From contig NZ_VSMB01000002.1 in assembly GCF_009805705.1 (NCBI RefSeq), positions 62,001 through 126,000 of the forward strand: a stretch of 64,000 nt of DNA. The letters are read 5' to 3'. The notes under the pieces were generated by a model. It was not told where the DNA came from. It saw nothing but the letters and a program-made list of their open reading frames with translations, and did no database searches. Each line of letters starts with the position of its first letter. Position 1 is the stretch's first letter. The position numbers and the translations under genes are program-made. This DNA is from Ruania rhizosphaerae. GTDB lineage: Bacteria; Actinomycetota; Actinomycetes; Actinomycetales; Beutenbergiaceae. Positions 28,801-35,862 of the stretch are shown here, one piece after another.

Positions 28801-29732
28801 TCGTGCAGCGTCATGCCGTCCTGCACGACCGTCTCAACGGCGCCGAGTGGACGCCGCTGATGTACTTGACCCCGGACCAGGCGAAGTTCTGGACCTACGA
28901 CTCCTCGCTGAGCGAGTACGCCTGCCTGGCGTTCGAGTACGGCTACTCGGTGGAGCGCCCCGACGCGCTGGTCCTCTGGGAGGCGCAGTTCGGCGACTTC
29001 GTCAACGGCGCCCAGATCGTGATCGACGAGTTCATCTCCTCTGCCGAGCAGAAGTGGGGGCAGACCTCCTCGGTCGTGCTGCTGCTGCCGCACGGGTACG
29101 AGGGGCAGGGCCCGGACCACTCCTCGGCACGCAAGGAACGCTTCCTGCAGCTCTCCGCCGAGGACAACATGATCGTGGCGGAGCCCTCCACCCCGGCCAA
29201 CCACTTCCACCTGCTGCGCCGGCAGGCCTACCAGCGACCACGCCGTCCGCTGGTGGTGTTCACCCCGAAGCAGCTCCTGCGGCTCAAGGCGGCCACCTCC
29301 TCCCTGGAAGACTTCACCACCGGCACCTTCCAGCCGATCATCGGCGACACCGCCGTGGATCCGGGCAACGTGCGCCGGGTGCTGCTGTGCAGCGGGCGCG
29401 TGTATTACGACCTGCTCGCCGAGCGCACCAAGCGCGAGGACGAGTCCGTCGCCCTGGTGCGGATCGAGCAGCTCTACCCGCTCGACGCCGAGGCCATCCA
29501 GGCTGAGTTGGAGCGCTACCCGAACGCCGAGTTCGTGTGGGTGCAGGACGAGCCGCGCAACCAGGGCGCCTGGACCTACCTGATCACCCGGATGCCCGCT
29601 TACGCGCCGGTCGTGGCCGAGCGCGGCGTGCGGGTCATCTCCCGTCCGGCCTCGGCAGCGCCGTCCGCGGGCACGGCGAAGAAGCACCAGGCTGAGCAGG
29701 CGACCCTGCTCGAGGAGGCGTTCGCCCAGTGA
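25899..29732 (+). CDS. kgd: Multifunctional 2-oxoglutarate decarboxylase / dehydrogenase E1 with E2-like domain
   Basis: TCA-cycle enzyme acting on 2-oxoglutarate. The GTG at 25899 (SQQAPHDDTSASAAF) gives 1277 residues, close to mycobacterial Kgd and corynebacterial OdhA. Order: an N-terminal NEWLIEEMYAQYREDKSQV segment, an A/P/T linker, an acyltransferase-type domain with catalytic histidine near residue 370 (YDHRIIQGAQSGDFL), then the thiamine-diphosphate E1 domain with GMPHRGRLNVLAN and IHGDAAFAGQG. No lipoyl domain is in the chain, so the lipoyl group must come from another E2. The next gene overlaps it by four bases. Confidence 0.96.
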   Translation: MSQQAPHDDTSASAAFGGNEWLIEEMYAQYREDKSQVDPAWWDFFESYSPREVSPASYGEDEGAGQTEARRSARPADTPAPPKAPATPAPSTPAVVPAHPVEPAPTSTAEANDTTAPTLTVQGDVPPEPPLATAEAPTAAYTRSMTGGGPRDAGGDDEVSRLRGPAARVVTNMESSLAVPTATSVRTVPAKLLVDNRIVLNNHLRRGRGGKVSFTHLIGFAVVEALGDMPEMNAGYRTVDGKPGQVRPAHVNFGLAIDLARPDGTRQLLVPSIKGAESMDFAAFWRAYEDVVAKARNNKLTVEDFAGTTITLTNPGTIGTVHSVPRLMEGQGTIVGVGAMNYPAEYQGASPETIAKLGISKILTITSTYDHRIIQGAQSGDFLRIVHSKLIGEDGFYDRVFASLRVPYEPVQWTTDVSADSPDDLGKPARVAELIHAYRSRGHLLADTDPLAYRQRKHPDLDVQNHQLTLWDLDRTFPTGGFGGKPRMLLRDILGLLRNSYCRTIGAEYMHLHDGTQRRWFQQRLESGWAKPEVEEQRRILRTLNASEAFETFLQTKFVGQKRFSLEGGESLIPLLDRILERAAEESLDEVGIGMPHRGRLNVLANIAGKSYAQIFAEFEGNQDPRTVQGSGDVKYHLGTEGTFTASSGATTKVYLAANPSHLEAVNGVLEGVVRAKQDRIDLGGAGFSVLPILIHGDAAFAGQGVVTETLQLSQLRGYRTGGTVHILINNQVGFTTGASASRSTLYATDVAKGLQIPIFHVNGDDPEAVAHVAELAFDYRQQFNKDVIIDMVCYRRRGHNEGDDPSMTQPVMTSLIEKKRSVRKLYTEALVGRGDITADEAEEFLQHYKGELERVFTEARDGTQRSSGTQVAGLEPPESQLEDAGVIIGWQTAVPAKVIEHIGSAHTRPPEGFNVHPKLNQLLDKRGGMSTQGAVDWAFGEILAFGSLLIEGTPVRLAGQDSRRGTFVQRHAVLHDRLNGAEWTPLMYLTPDQAKFWTYDSSLSEYACLAFEYGYSVERPDALVLWEAQFGDFVNGAQIVIDEFISSAEQKWGQTSSVVLLLPHGYEGQGPDHSSARKERFLQLSAEDNMIVAEPSTPANHFHLLRRQAYQRPRRPLVVFTPKQLLRLKAATSSLEDFTTGTFQPIIGDTAVDPGNVRRVLLCSGRVYYDLLAERTKREDESVALVRIEQLYPLDAEAIQAELERYPNAEFVWVQDEPRNQGAWTYLITRMPAYAPVVAERGVRVISRPASAAPSAGTAKKHQAEQATLLEEAFAQ

Positions 29733-30340
29733 GCAGCCGCGCCCCGGAAGCACGCGACCGGTGGCGGATCTGCGTGGTCGGCGACGAACTCGTCGCCGGG
29801 ATCGGTGATGCGCGCGGGATGGGGTGGACCGGGCGAGTCGCCGCCCGCACCCGCAGCGAGGACCCGATCGAGCTCTTCTGCCTCCCGGTGCCCGACGAGA
29901 CCAGTACGGCGCTCTCGGGTCGCTGGGAGAGTGAGTGCAACCGCCGTTTCGGCAACGGGGAGAATCGTCTCGTCGTGGCGCCGGGATCTGCGGACCTGCG
30001 CCAAGGCGTGTCCTTGGCCCGCAGCCGGCTCAACCTCGCGAACGTACTCGATGACGCCTCGAACCGGAACATCCGCGCCTTCGTGATGGGCCCGCCACCG
30101 CGCAATGACGTCGATCCTCGCCAGCTCGCCGAGCTCTCGACGGCGTTCGCTGATGTGTGCGCCCGCCGCCGGGTGCCGTACGTGGAGACGTACCAGCCGC
30201 TGCAGGACCACGAACAATGGCTCGCAGACCTGGCCTCCACCGGTGGGCGGCACCCGGAGCAGGCCGGATACGGTCTGCTCGCCTGGCTCGTGCTGCACAA
30301 CGGCTGGCACGAGTGGCTGGGCCTGCCCCAGGACGGCTGA
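29729..30340 (+). CDS. GDSL/SGNH-type hydrolase
   Basis: 203 residues with an SGNH pattern: an N-terminal VVGDELVAGIGDARGMGW (E replaces the usual GDS serine context), a central FVMGPPPRNDVD, and a C-terminal GRHPEQAGYGLLAWLVL histidine block. The canonical GDSL serine is not evident, since the motif reads GDEL, so classical serine-esterase activity is doubtful. Its GTG overlaps the kgd stop (GTGA), so it is made with Kgd. It has no signal peptide and is presumably cytoplasmic. Confidence 0.75.
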   Translation: MSSRAPEARDRWRICVVGDELVAGIGDARGMGWTGRVAARTRSEDPIELFCLPVPDETSTALSGRWESECNRRFGNGENRLVVAPGSADLRQGVSLARSRLNLANVLDDASNRNIRAFVMGPPPRNDVDPRQLAELSTAFADVCARRRVPYVETYQPLQDHEQWLADLASTGGRHPEQAGYGLLAWLVLHNGWHEWLGLPQDG

Positions 30341-30357
30341 CGACGCCACTGCGTGCT

Positions 30358-30382
30358 CGAACGCTGAGTTTCTCGGCGTTCG
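30358..30382. terminator. Bidirectional terminator hairpin
   Basis: CGAACGCTGAG and CTCGGCGTTCG pair over 11 bp with one G-T wobble around a TTT loop. It sits between the convergent GDSL hydrolase and metS genes, 17 bases from each stop, so it can serve both. Confidence 0.7.
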
Positions 30383-30397
30383 GCAGGTTGGGCCAGG

Positions 30398-30556
30398 TCA
30401 GGTCGACGGCGGCGCGTCCGGCCTGCCGTCATCGTCGATGTCGTAGGCCTCCACCTCTTCTGGATGGTGGCTCAGGTGCACGACCGCTGCCACCAGACCA
30501 CCCCAGACCAGCACCAGTGCAACGATCATCATGATCACGGCTGAGATGCCCATCAT
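30398..30556 (-). CDS. metS: NSS transporter small subunit (MetS-like)
   Basis: A 52-residue protein: a start of MMGISAVIMMIVALVLVWGG, one membrane helix, then HLSHHPEEVEAYDIDDD and a short P/D-rich tail. This matches the small partner of the methionine/alanine importer MetPS described in Corynebacterium glutamicum. Its ATG overlaps the stop of the transporter gene by four bases (ATGA), and GGAGG sits five bases upstream. It is easily missed because of its size. Confidence 0.85.
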   Translation of the reverse strand: MMGISAVIMMIVALVLVWGGLVAAVVHLSHHPEEVEAYDIDDDGRPDAPPST

Positions 30557-32094
30557 GCCTCCTTTCCGGGCTGCGGAGTGCTCCCCTGCCCTGTGTCATG
30601 GGCGGCCACCACACCCTTGCGCCAGGGGATCAACGTCAGGATCACTGCAATCACCAGCAAGCCGATGGCCGAACCCCAGCCGTAGAGGGCGACGTAGCCG
30701 GATGGCATCTCGCCATAGCCGTCCTGGATCCGGCTGATCACCTGGGAGACGAACATGAACCCGAGGATGAGCGGGGTGACCAGTCCCACCATCAGCTTCC
30801 AGAGCAGTCCCACCTTGAACGAGGACACCTCGTTGAGATGATCGCCCAGCACACCGAGGCGACGCAGCCCCCATGCCAGGGTGATCACCGAGGCGAGGCC
30901 GGCACCGACGATGCCGAAGTTGTTGGCGAACGCATCCAGCACGTCCAGCAGGTTCAGGCCCGTGGTGGTGGGGAACAACAGCAGCGAGACGATCGCCATC
31001 GCACCGCCGACCCCGAACACCGACGCGTTCCGGCTCAGGCCGAACTTGTCCTCGATCGCCGTGAGGACCACCTCCACGATGCTGACCAGCGAGGTGATCC
31101 CCGCCAGCACGAGGGCCGTGAAGAACAGCACACCGAAGAAGGCGCCACCAGGCATCGTGGAGATGATCGTGGGGAAGGCGACGAACGCCAGCCCGATCCC
31201 GGCGTCTGCCACGTCACCGACCGCGACACCCGACGCCTGCGCCATGAATCCGAGCGTGGCGAACACACCGATCCCGGCGAGCAGCTCGAACCCGGAGTTG
31301 GAGAACGCGACCGTCAGTCCTGACCCGGTGAGATTCGTCTTCCGCTTCAGGTGCGCCGAGTAGGTGATCATGATGCCGAAGCCGATGGAGAGGGAGAAGA
31401 AGATCTGGCCGTAGGCCGCCACCCACACATCGGCATCGGTCAGGGCGGACCAGTCGGGGGTGAACAGTGCGTCCAACCCGTCGATCGCACCGGGCAGAGT
31501 GAGTGCCCGGACAACCAGCACCAGGAAGATCGCCACCAGCAACGGAATGAAGATCATCGAGATCCTCGCGATCCCACCCTGGATCCCTCGCCAGTGCACG
31601 AGCAGCGCGAACACCCAGATCAGCGCCAGCGGGATCGCCACTCCGGGAACCAGACTGAGCCCCACGTCGAAACCGGCGTCCCCCTCTGCCTGCTGCAGGA
31701 ACTGCCCGATCAGGAAGGCGCCAGGCTCCTCACCCCACGCCTCGGTCGCTGAGAAGCCGATGTAGCGCACCGCCCACGCGATGATCACGGCGTAGTAGAC
31801 CGCGATCACGAACGAGATCCCGACCTGCCACCAGCCGATCGACTCGGCACCACCACCGAGCCGTCGCCAGCTCAAGGGCGCTGATCCGCGGAACCTGTGC
31901 CCGATGGCGTAGTACATGAACAACAGCGGGATGCCCGCCGTCATCAGCGCCACCAGGTAAGGGACGATGAAAGCACCTCCCCCGCCTTCATAGGCGACAT
32001 ACGGGAAGCGCCAAATGTTGCCGAGCCCGACGGCGGACCCGATCGCGGCGAAGATGAAAGCTCGCCGCCCTGTGAATTGCTGTCGTTCGCTCAT
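30553..32094 (-). CDS. metP: Sodium-dependent amino-acid transporter, NSS family (MetP-like)
   Basis: 513 residues and about 11-12 membrane helices. The N-terminus carries the NSS signature FAAIGSAVGLGNIWRFPY, the unwound first helix binding sodium and substrate, and the helix-6/8 regions (FFSLSIGFGIMITYSAHLKRK and FFGVLFFTALVLAGITS) are intact. The ATG at 32094 (MSERQQFTGRR) has AAGGA upstream. Together with the overlapping MetS-like gene this predicts uptake of methionine, alanine or similar amino acids; substrate is inferred from the pair. Confidence 0.92.
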   Translation of the reverse strand: MSERQQFTGRRAFIFAAIGSAVGLGNIWRFPYVAYEGGGGAFIVPYLVALMTAGIPLLFMYYAIGHRFRGSAPLSWRRLGGGAESIGWWQVGISFVIAVYYAVIIAWAVRYIGFSATEAWGEEPGAFLIGQFLQQAEGDAGFDVGLSLVPGVAIPLALIWVFALLVHWRGIQGGIARISMIFIPLLVAIFLVLVVRALTLPGAIDGLDALFTPDWSALTDADVWVAAYGQIFFSLSIGFGIMITYSAHLKRKTNLTGSGLTVAFSNSGFELLAGIGVFATLGFMAQASGVAVGDVADAGIGLAFVAFPTIISTMPGGAFFGVLFFTALVLAGITSLVSIVEVVLTAIEDKFGLSRNASVFGVGGAMAIVSLLLFPTTTGLNLLDVLDAFANNFGIVGAGLASVITLAWGLRRLGVLGDHLNEVSSFKVGLLWKLMVGLVTPLILGFMFVSQVISRIQDGYGEMPSGYVALYGWGSAIGLLVIAVILTLIPWRKGVVAAHDTGQGSTPQPGKEA

Positions 32095-32213
32095 CCGGAG
32101 TCCTTCTTCGCACTGAGACGAGACGTTCACCCCACACACCCTGGCAACGCTGCTGGTGTGAGATCACGCACACGCTACTCCCGGCGCGCCGATCCGGCAT
32201 CCGGAACGTCCAC

Positions 32214-33188
32214 TCACCTCACGAGGACGACCTTCCCGAACACCTCACCCGAGTTCAGCCGACGAAACGCCGCGTGGACGGCGGCCTCGTCGTCGAACGC
32301 GTACTCGCCGTCGATCACAGGCCTGACGCCACACGTGGCGACCATGGCCACGAGCTCAGCAAGTTCCGCGGCAGTGCCCATCGTCGAGCCGATCACCCGC
32401 AGGCTGCGGAAGAAGACCCGGTTCAACTCGGCCGATGGTGCGGCGCCACTGGTCGCGCCCGCGACCACCACCACACCCCCCGGGCGCAGCGATCGCAACG
32501 AGTGCTCCCAGGTGGCCTGACCCACGGTCTCGATCACCACGTCCACCGGCGCCACCCGTGTACCGGTGTGCACCGTCTCCTGTGCACCGATGGCCCTCGC
32601 TCGCTCGAGCTTGGCCTCTGAACGTGAGGTGACCACCACATGAGCGCCGGCCGCTCGAGCCAGCAGCAGGGACGCCGTCGCCACCCCGCCTCCGGCGCCC
32701 TGGATCAGCACCCGCTGACCGGGACGCACACCCGCTGCCGTCGTGAGGATTCGGTAGGCGGTGAGATACGCCGTCGGCAGGCATGCTGCCTCGGCGAGCG
32801 TGAGCGATGCCGGCGCGGGCACCAGGTTGCGCGACGGCACCCAGACCCGCTCGGCCAAGGTGCCCGGGAACTTCTCGGAGAACAGGCTGCGACGCGGGTC
32901 GAGCGTCTCGTCCCCCACCCAGTCCGGAGACGAGATCACGGCGTGCACCAGGACGGTTCGCCCGTCCGGGTCCAGGCCGACGGCGTCCGTCCCCAAGATC
33001 ATCGGCAGCTGCTCGCCTCGTAGGCCCACTCCGCGCAGGCTCCACAGGTCGTGATGGTTGAGTGCTGCAGCCCGCACCTCGACCGGTACCCAGTCCGCCG
33101 GCGCATCGGGCAGGTCGGACAAGTCCCCCACCTCGAGCCCCGTCAGCGGTGAGCCTGGGTCCTGGCGGGCGGCGTAGACGGCTCGCAT
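32214..33188 (-). CDS. Zinc-type alcohol dehydrogenase/quinone oxidoreductase family protein
   Basis: 324 residues of the medium-chain dehydrogenase/reductase superfamily. The N-terminal catalytic half has VRAAALNHHDLWSLRGVG and MILGTDAVG; the Rossmann half has RVLIQGAGGGVATASLLLA and VVTSRSEAKLERA for NADPH. The cysteine-rich structural zinc lobe of classical alcohol dehydrogenases is absent, favouring quinone or enone reductase activity. The substrate is unknown. A TAACGT hexamer lies six bases before its ATG. Confidence 0.87.
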   Translation of the reverse strand: MRAVYAARQDPGSPLTGLEVGDLSDLPDAPADWVPVEVRAAALNHHDLWSLRGVGLRGEQLPMILGTDAVGLDPDGRTVLVHAVISSPDWVGDETLDPRRSLFSEKFPGTLAERVWVPSRNLVPAPASLTLAEAACLPTAYLTAYRILTTAAGVRPGQRVLIQGAGGGVATASLLLARAAGAHVVVTSRSEAKLERARAIGAQETVHTGTRVAPVDVVIETVGQATWEHSLRSLRPGGVVVVAGATSGAAPSAELNRVFFRSLRVIGSTMGTAAELAELVAMVATCGVRPVIDGEYAFDDEAAVHAAFRRLNSGEVFGKVVLVR

Positions 33189-33194
33189 CCGACC

Positions 33195-33200
33195 ACGTTA
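33195..33200 (-). promoter_or_regulatory. -10 element placed for a leaderless transcript
   Basis: On the minus strand TAACGT is followed by GGTCGG and then the ATG at 33188, so the predicted transcription start coincides with the start codon. No RBS is present in the gap. Confidence 0.45.
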
Positions 33201-33289
33201 CGCCCGCCCCCACACATCGGGAAGGGGGCCAGGGCGCGGATGTGGGATCATGTCTCCTGGCCCTGACCCCCGAGACCCGAGGAGCTGCG

Positions 33290-33364
33290 ATGAGCAAGCG
33301 CGGACGCAAGCGCAAGGCACGCCGTCACGGCGCCGCCAACCACGGCAAGCGCCCCAACTCCTGA
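33290..33364 (+). CDS. 50S ribosomal protein bL37
   Basis: A 24-residue, strongly basic protein, MSKRGRKRKARRHG followed by AANHGKRPNS. The ANHGKRPN ending is that of bL37, a small large-subunit protein seen in mycobacterial ribosomes and confined to actinobacteria. GAGGAG lies six bases before the ATG, and a strong terminator follows the stop by 18 bases, so it is a one-gene transcript. Its length makes it invisible to most gene callers. Convergent with rsrA. Confidence 0.92.
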   Translation: MSKRGRKRKARRHGAANHGKRPNS

Positions 33365-33382
33365 TTCGTTCAGGACGAGCGG

Positions 33383-33414
33383 AAGGCCCAGGCCCCGAGC
33401 GGGACCTGGGCCTT
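33383..33414 (+). terminator. Intrinsic terminator after bL37
   Basis: AAGGCCCAGG at 33383-33392 and its perfect complement CCTGGGCCTT at 33405-33414 surround a 12-base loop. The right arm ends in TT followed by CTGCTGT. It can also act on the convergent rsrA transcript. Confidence 0.75.
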
Positions 33415-33437
33415 CTGCTGTGCCGGGTGCCGGCGTG

Positions 33438-33704
33438 TCAGGAACGGCTCTGACGCAGCAACGTCAACTGCGTACGCACCCGCATCCGGAGCTCGTCCGG
33501 AGCAACCTCGACGCAGGACTTGCGCAGGATCACCCGCACCTCCTGCTCCCGGCTGACGGCGTCCAGGCAGGTCTCGCACTCGGCGATGTGCGCCTTGAGC
33601 CGTTCCAGGTCGCCGTGGGACATCTCCCGGTCGATGTACTCATACAGGTGCTCGAGCGCTTCCTCGCAATGGCACGCACCGTTGTTCTCACTGGGCGACG
33701 TCAC
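33438..33704 (-). CDS. rsrA: Mycothiol-system anti-sigma factor RsrA
   Basis: 88-residue zinc-binding anti-sigma factor. It holds the redox motif H-x3-C-x2-C in [12 protein letters not shown] plus an N-terminal cysteine pair in [13 protein letters not shown]. In Streptomyces, thiol oxidation forms a disulfide, releases zinc and frees SigR. A further cysteine ([12 protein letters not shown]) is also present. The start overlaps the sigR stop by four bases (ATGA), the classic linked arrangement. Confidence 0.95.
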   Translation of the reverse strand: MTSPSENNGACHCEEALEHLYEYIDREMSHGDLERLKAHIAECETCLDAVSREQEVRVILRKSCVEVAPDELRMRVRTQLTLLRQSRS

Positions 33705-34309
33705 GATTTCTCTCCCACTTTCATGCCGAGGGACCGCGCATGGTCGGTGAGCATCTGCCGGAGCTGGGCTCGACCGCGGTGCAAGCGGGACATCACCGTC
33801 CCGATCGGGGTGTCCATGATCTCGGCGATCTCCTTGTACGCGAAGCCTTCGACGTCGGCGAGGTACACGGCCAGGCGGAAGTCCTCCGGCAGCGCTGCCA
33901 AGGCGTCCTTCACCTCGGAGCTGCCGAGGGAGTCGAGGGCCTCGGTCTCGGCCGAGCGCAACCCGGTCGAGGTGTGCGAGGCGGCCCGGTGGATCTGCCA
34001 GTCCTCGATCTGATCAGCGTCCGACTGCTGCGGGGTGCGCTGCTTCTTGCGATAGGTGTTGATGAAGGTGTTCGTCAGGATCCGGTACAGCCAGGCCTTG
34101 AGGTTGGTCCCCGGCTTGTACTGCGCGAAGGCTGCGTAGGCCTTCGCGAACGTCTCCTGCACCAGATCCTCGGCGTCGGCCGGGTTGCGGGTCATCCGCA
34201 GGGCTGCACCGTAGAGCTGGTCAAGATAGGGCATCGCCTCAGACTCGAACCTGCGGTCTCGCTCGGCCGCAGTCTCAGTCTCGGGTGCCCGCTCGTTGTC
34301 GTCACTCAT
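33701..34309 (-). CDS. sigR: RNA polymerase sigma factor SigR
   Basis: ECF sigma factor of the thiol-oxidative stress response, 202 residues from the ATG at 34309. Region 2 includes [21 protein letters not shown] and [21 protein letters not shown]; region 4 includes [20 protein letters not shown] and [15 protein letters not shown]. The open frame extends upstream with a non-conserved R/S-rich sequence. A TAGGCT lies eight bases before the ATG (five before an in-frame GTG), so the transcript may be nearly leaderless. I did not find the usual SigR autoregulatory promoter (GGGAAT-N18-GTT). Confidence 0.95.
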   Translation of the reverse strand: MSDDNERAPETETAAERDRRFESEAMPYLDQLYGAALRMTRNPADAEDLVQETFAKAYAAFAQYKPGTNLKAWLYRILTNTFINTYRKKQRTPQQSDADQIEDWQIHRAASHTSTGLRSAETEALDSLGSSEVKDALAALPEDFRLAVYLADVEGFAYKEIAEIMDTPIGTVMSRLHRGRAQLRQMLTDHARSLGMKVGEKS

Positions 34310-34317
34310 CACCCCTG

Positions 34318-34323
34318 AGCCTA
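34318..34323 (-). promoter_or_regulatory. Possible -10 element for sigR
   Basis: Minus-strand TAGGCT followed by CAGGGGTG and the sigR ATG. The spacing allows transcription to begin at or within a few bases of the start codon. An alternative start, GTG at 34312, immediately precedes the ATG. Confidence 0.4.
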
Positions 34324-34569
34324 GTCCGCGGATCGGCGTTCGGGAGACCGAGCGCCGAGGCGGACGCACCGAAACGTCTCCGCGAGCGCTCCCGGAGCGG
34401 CGGGCGCGCCGCGCGGCGTCGACGGTCACAGTTGCTGCAGTCACGTCCGGCACAACACCGGACTGGGCGTCAGCATTCCGGGCCTGTAGACGGGGCGCGC
34501 CGCACGGCGAGTCCCGACATGCGCTCCGAACGGTTCGCACCTGGGCCGAATCTGCGGTAGCAATGACTC

Positions 34570-35139
34570 ATGGATCCCGTGCGCGCTCTTGCCCGTCCCC
34601 TGCTCGCGTCCGTCTTCGTCGTGGACGGTATCGACGCCATCCGCCATGCTGACGAGCACGCCGCGCTGCTCGAGCCGTGGGAGCCTCTGCTCGACAAGGT
34701 CTCGGAGAAGGTTCCGGCTGTGCCGCAGAAGCGGACGACCCTGGTGCGGATCATGGGCGGCACCAGCGTGGCAGCCGGAGTCCTGCTCGCCTCGGGCAAG
34801 GCGCCCCGGCTCGCCGCAGGCGTGCTGGCCGTGATCGCGCTGAAGCAGACGGTCGTGCGGTACCCGTTCTGGAGCGCGAAGGGCGCTGACAGGCGGGAGA
34901 AGCTGACCGGATTCATGCGCAATGCGGCACTCGTGGCCGGGCTGGTGTTCGCCGCCAACGACCGCCGCGGCAAGCCGTCGCTGGCGTGGCAGCTGGAGAA
35001 CTGGCGCGAGCACCGCAGCGACCTGTCCGACGTCAAGTCCGACCTCGAGGATCAGTTGCGGATCGCCAAGGCTGAGATCAAGGCCGGCAAGGCCGAGCTG
35101 AAGTCGGGACTGCGCGGGGTGCAGGCGAAGATCTCCTGA
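34570..35139 (+). CDS. DoxX-family membrane protein
   Basis: 189 residues. The DoxX core at about 1-130 has four hydrophobic segments, with ARPLLASVFVVDGIDAIRH and RIMGGTSVAAGVLLASG; a charged amphipathic coiled tail (EIKAGKAELKSGLRGVQAKI) follows. Some DoxX proteins in mycobacteria form a membrane redox complex with superoxide dismutase and a thiol protein; the neighbouring sigR-rsrA makes a redox role plausible here, but this is inference. It is divergent from sigR. Confidence 0.85.
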   Translation: MDPVRALARPLLASVFVVDGIDAIRHADEHAALLEPWEPLLDKVSEKVPAVPQKRTTLVRIMGGTSVAAGVLLASGKAPRLAAGVLAVIALKQTVVRYPFWSAKGADRREKLTGFMRNAALVAGLVFAANDRRGKPSLAWQLENWREHRSDLSDVKSDLEDQLRIAKAEIKAGKAELKSGLRGVQAKIS

Positions 35140-35141
35140 CG

Positions 35142-35159
35142 GCGGTGCGCGGCCACCGC
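35142..35159. terminator. Short hairpin between convergent DoxX and tdk genes
   Basis: GCGGTG and CACCGC form a 6-bp stem around CGCGGC in the 19-base gap between the two stops. Weak as a terminator by itself. Confidence 0.35.
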
Positions 35160-35779
35160 TACCCGAACCGGCCTTCCGAGGCCTCGAGATAGCAGCGCCC
35201 GCAGCGAGATTCGTAGGCCACCTGCTGACCGTCGATGGCGACCTGGGTTCCGTCCAGCACCACCTCTCCCCCGACGGTGCGCGTGGTCAGTACTGCCTTG
35301 CGCCCGCACCGGCAGATGGTCTTGAGTTCCTCCAGCGTGTGCGCAAGCTCCAACAGCCGGGCCGAGCCTGCGAACGCCCGCGTGCGGAAGTCGGTACGGA
35401 TCCCGTAGGCGAGCACGGGCACACCGTCACTGACGGCGATCCGGAACAGATCCTCCACCTGCTCACCGGTGAGGAACTGCGCCTCGTCCACCAGCAGGCA
35501 TGCCACCGGCGGCAGCTCCATCGCCGCGAGAGAGCCCGGCTCCTGCCCGGCGGCGTGGGCTGCGAACAGGTCGCGCACGCTCTCGCCGGGGCCGATGAGA
35601 AAGTCGACACGACGGGTCATGCCGAGCCGGGAGATGATGTCGGCATCACCCTTGGTGTCGACGGCAGGTTTGGCGAGCAGGACCCGCTGGCCGCGTTCTT
35701 CGTAATTGAACGCCGCCTGCAGCAGTCCCGTGGACTTGCCGGAGTTCATCGCCCCGTACCGGAAGTAGAGCTTGGCCAC
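35159..35779 (-). CDS. tdk: Thymidine kinase
   Basis: Phosphorylates thymidine to dTMP in nucleotide salvage. The GTG at 35779 gives 206 residues beginning AKLYFRYGAMNSGKSTGLLQ, with the P-loop MNSGKST, the Walker B segment CLLVDEAQFLT, and four zinc cysteines (ICRCG and SRCGRCYLE). The open frame continues upstream for over 200 codons but overlaps aroA and lacks homology. A TAGAGT hexamer 23 bases before the start may be its -10. Confidence 0.95.
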   Translation of the reverse strand: MAKLYFRYGAMNSGKSTGLLQAAFNYEERGQRVLLAKPAVDTKGDADIISRLGMTRRVDFLIGPGESVRDLFAAHAAGQEPGSLAAMELPPVACLLVDEAQFLTGEQVEDLFRIAVSDGVPVLAYGIRTDFRTRAFAGSARLLELAHTLEELKTICRCGRKAVLTTRTVGGEVVLDGTQVAIDGQQVAYESRCGRCYLEASEGRFG

Positions 35780-35850
35780 GCACCTGTCCTTTCGCCGTCG
35801 GTACTCTACGCATCTCCCGACGGCGCAGCCTCCCCCACGCGGGGCGCCAG

Positions 35851-35856
35851 TAGGCT
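35851..35856 (+). promoter_or_regulatory. -10 element placed for leaderless aroA
   Basis: TAGGCT, then GGAGGG, then GTG at 35863. The spacing is that of a leaderless start, though GGAGGG could also serve as RBS for the second GTG at 35866 if transcription starts further upstream. Confidence 0.45.
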
Positions 35857-35862
35857 GGAGGG

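Noticed and set aside
28122-29753. A 543-codon minus-strand open frame inside kgd
   Set aside because: Antisense shadow of the E1 domain, lacking its own RBS or homology.
34310-34440. A SigR-type autoregulatory promoter (GGGAAT-N18-GTT) upstream of sigR
   Set aside because: GGGAG and GTTT occur, but the spacing is about 13 bases, not 18, so I do not call it.
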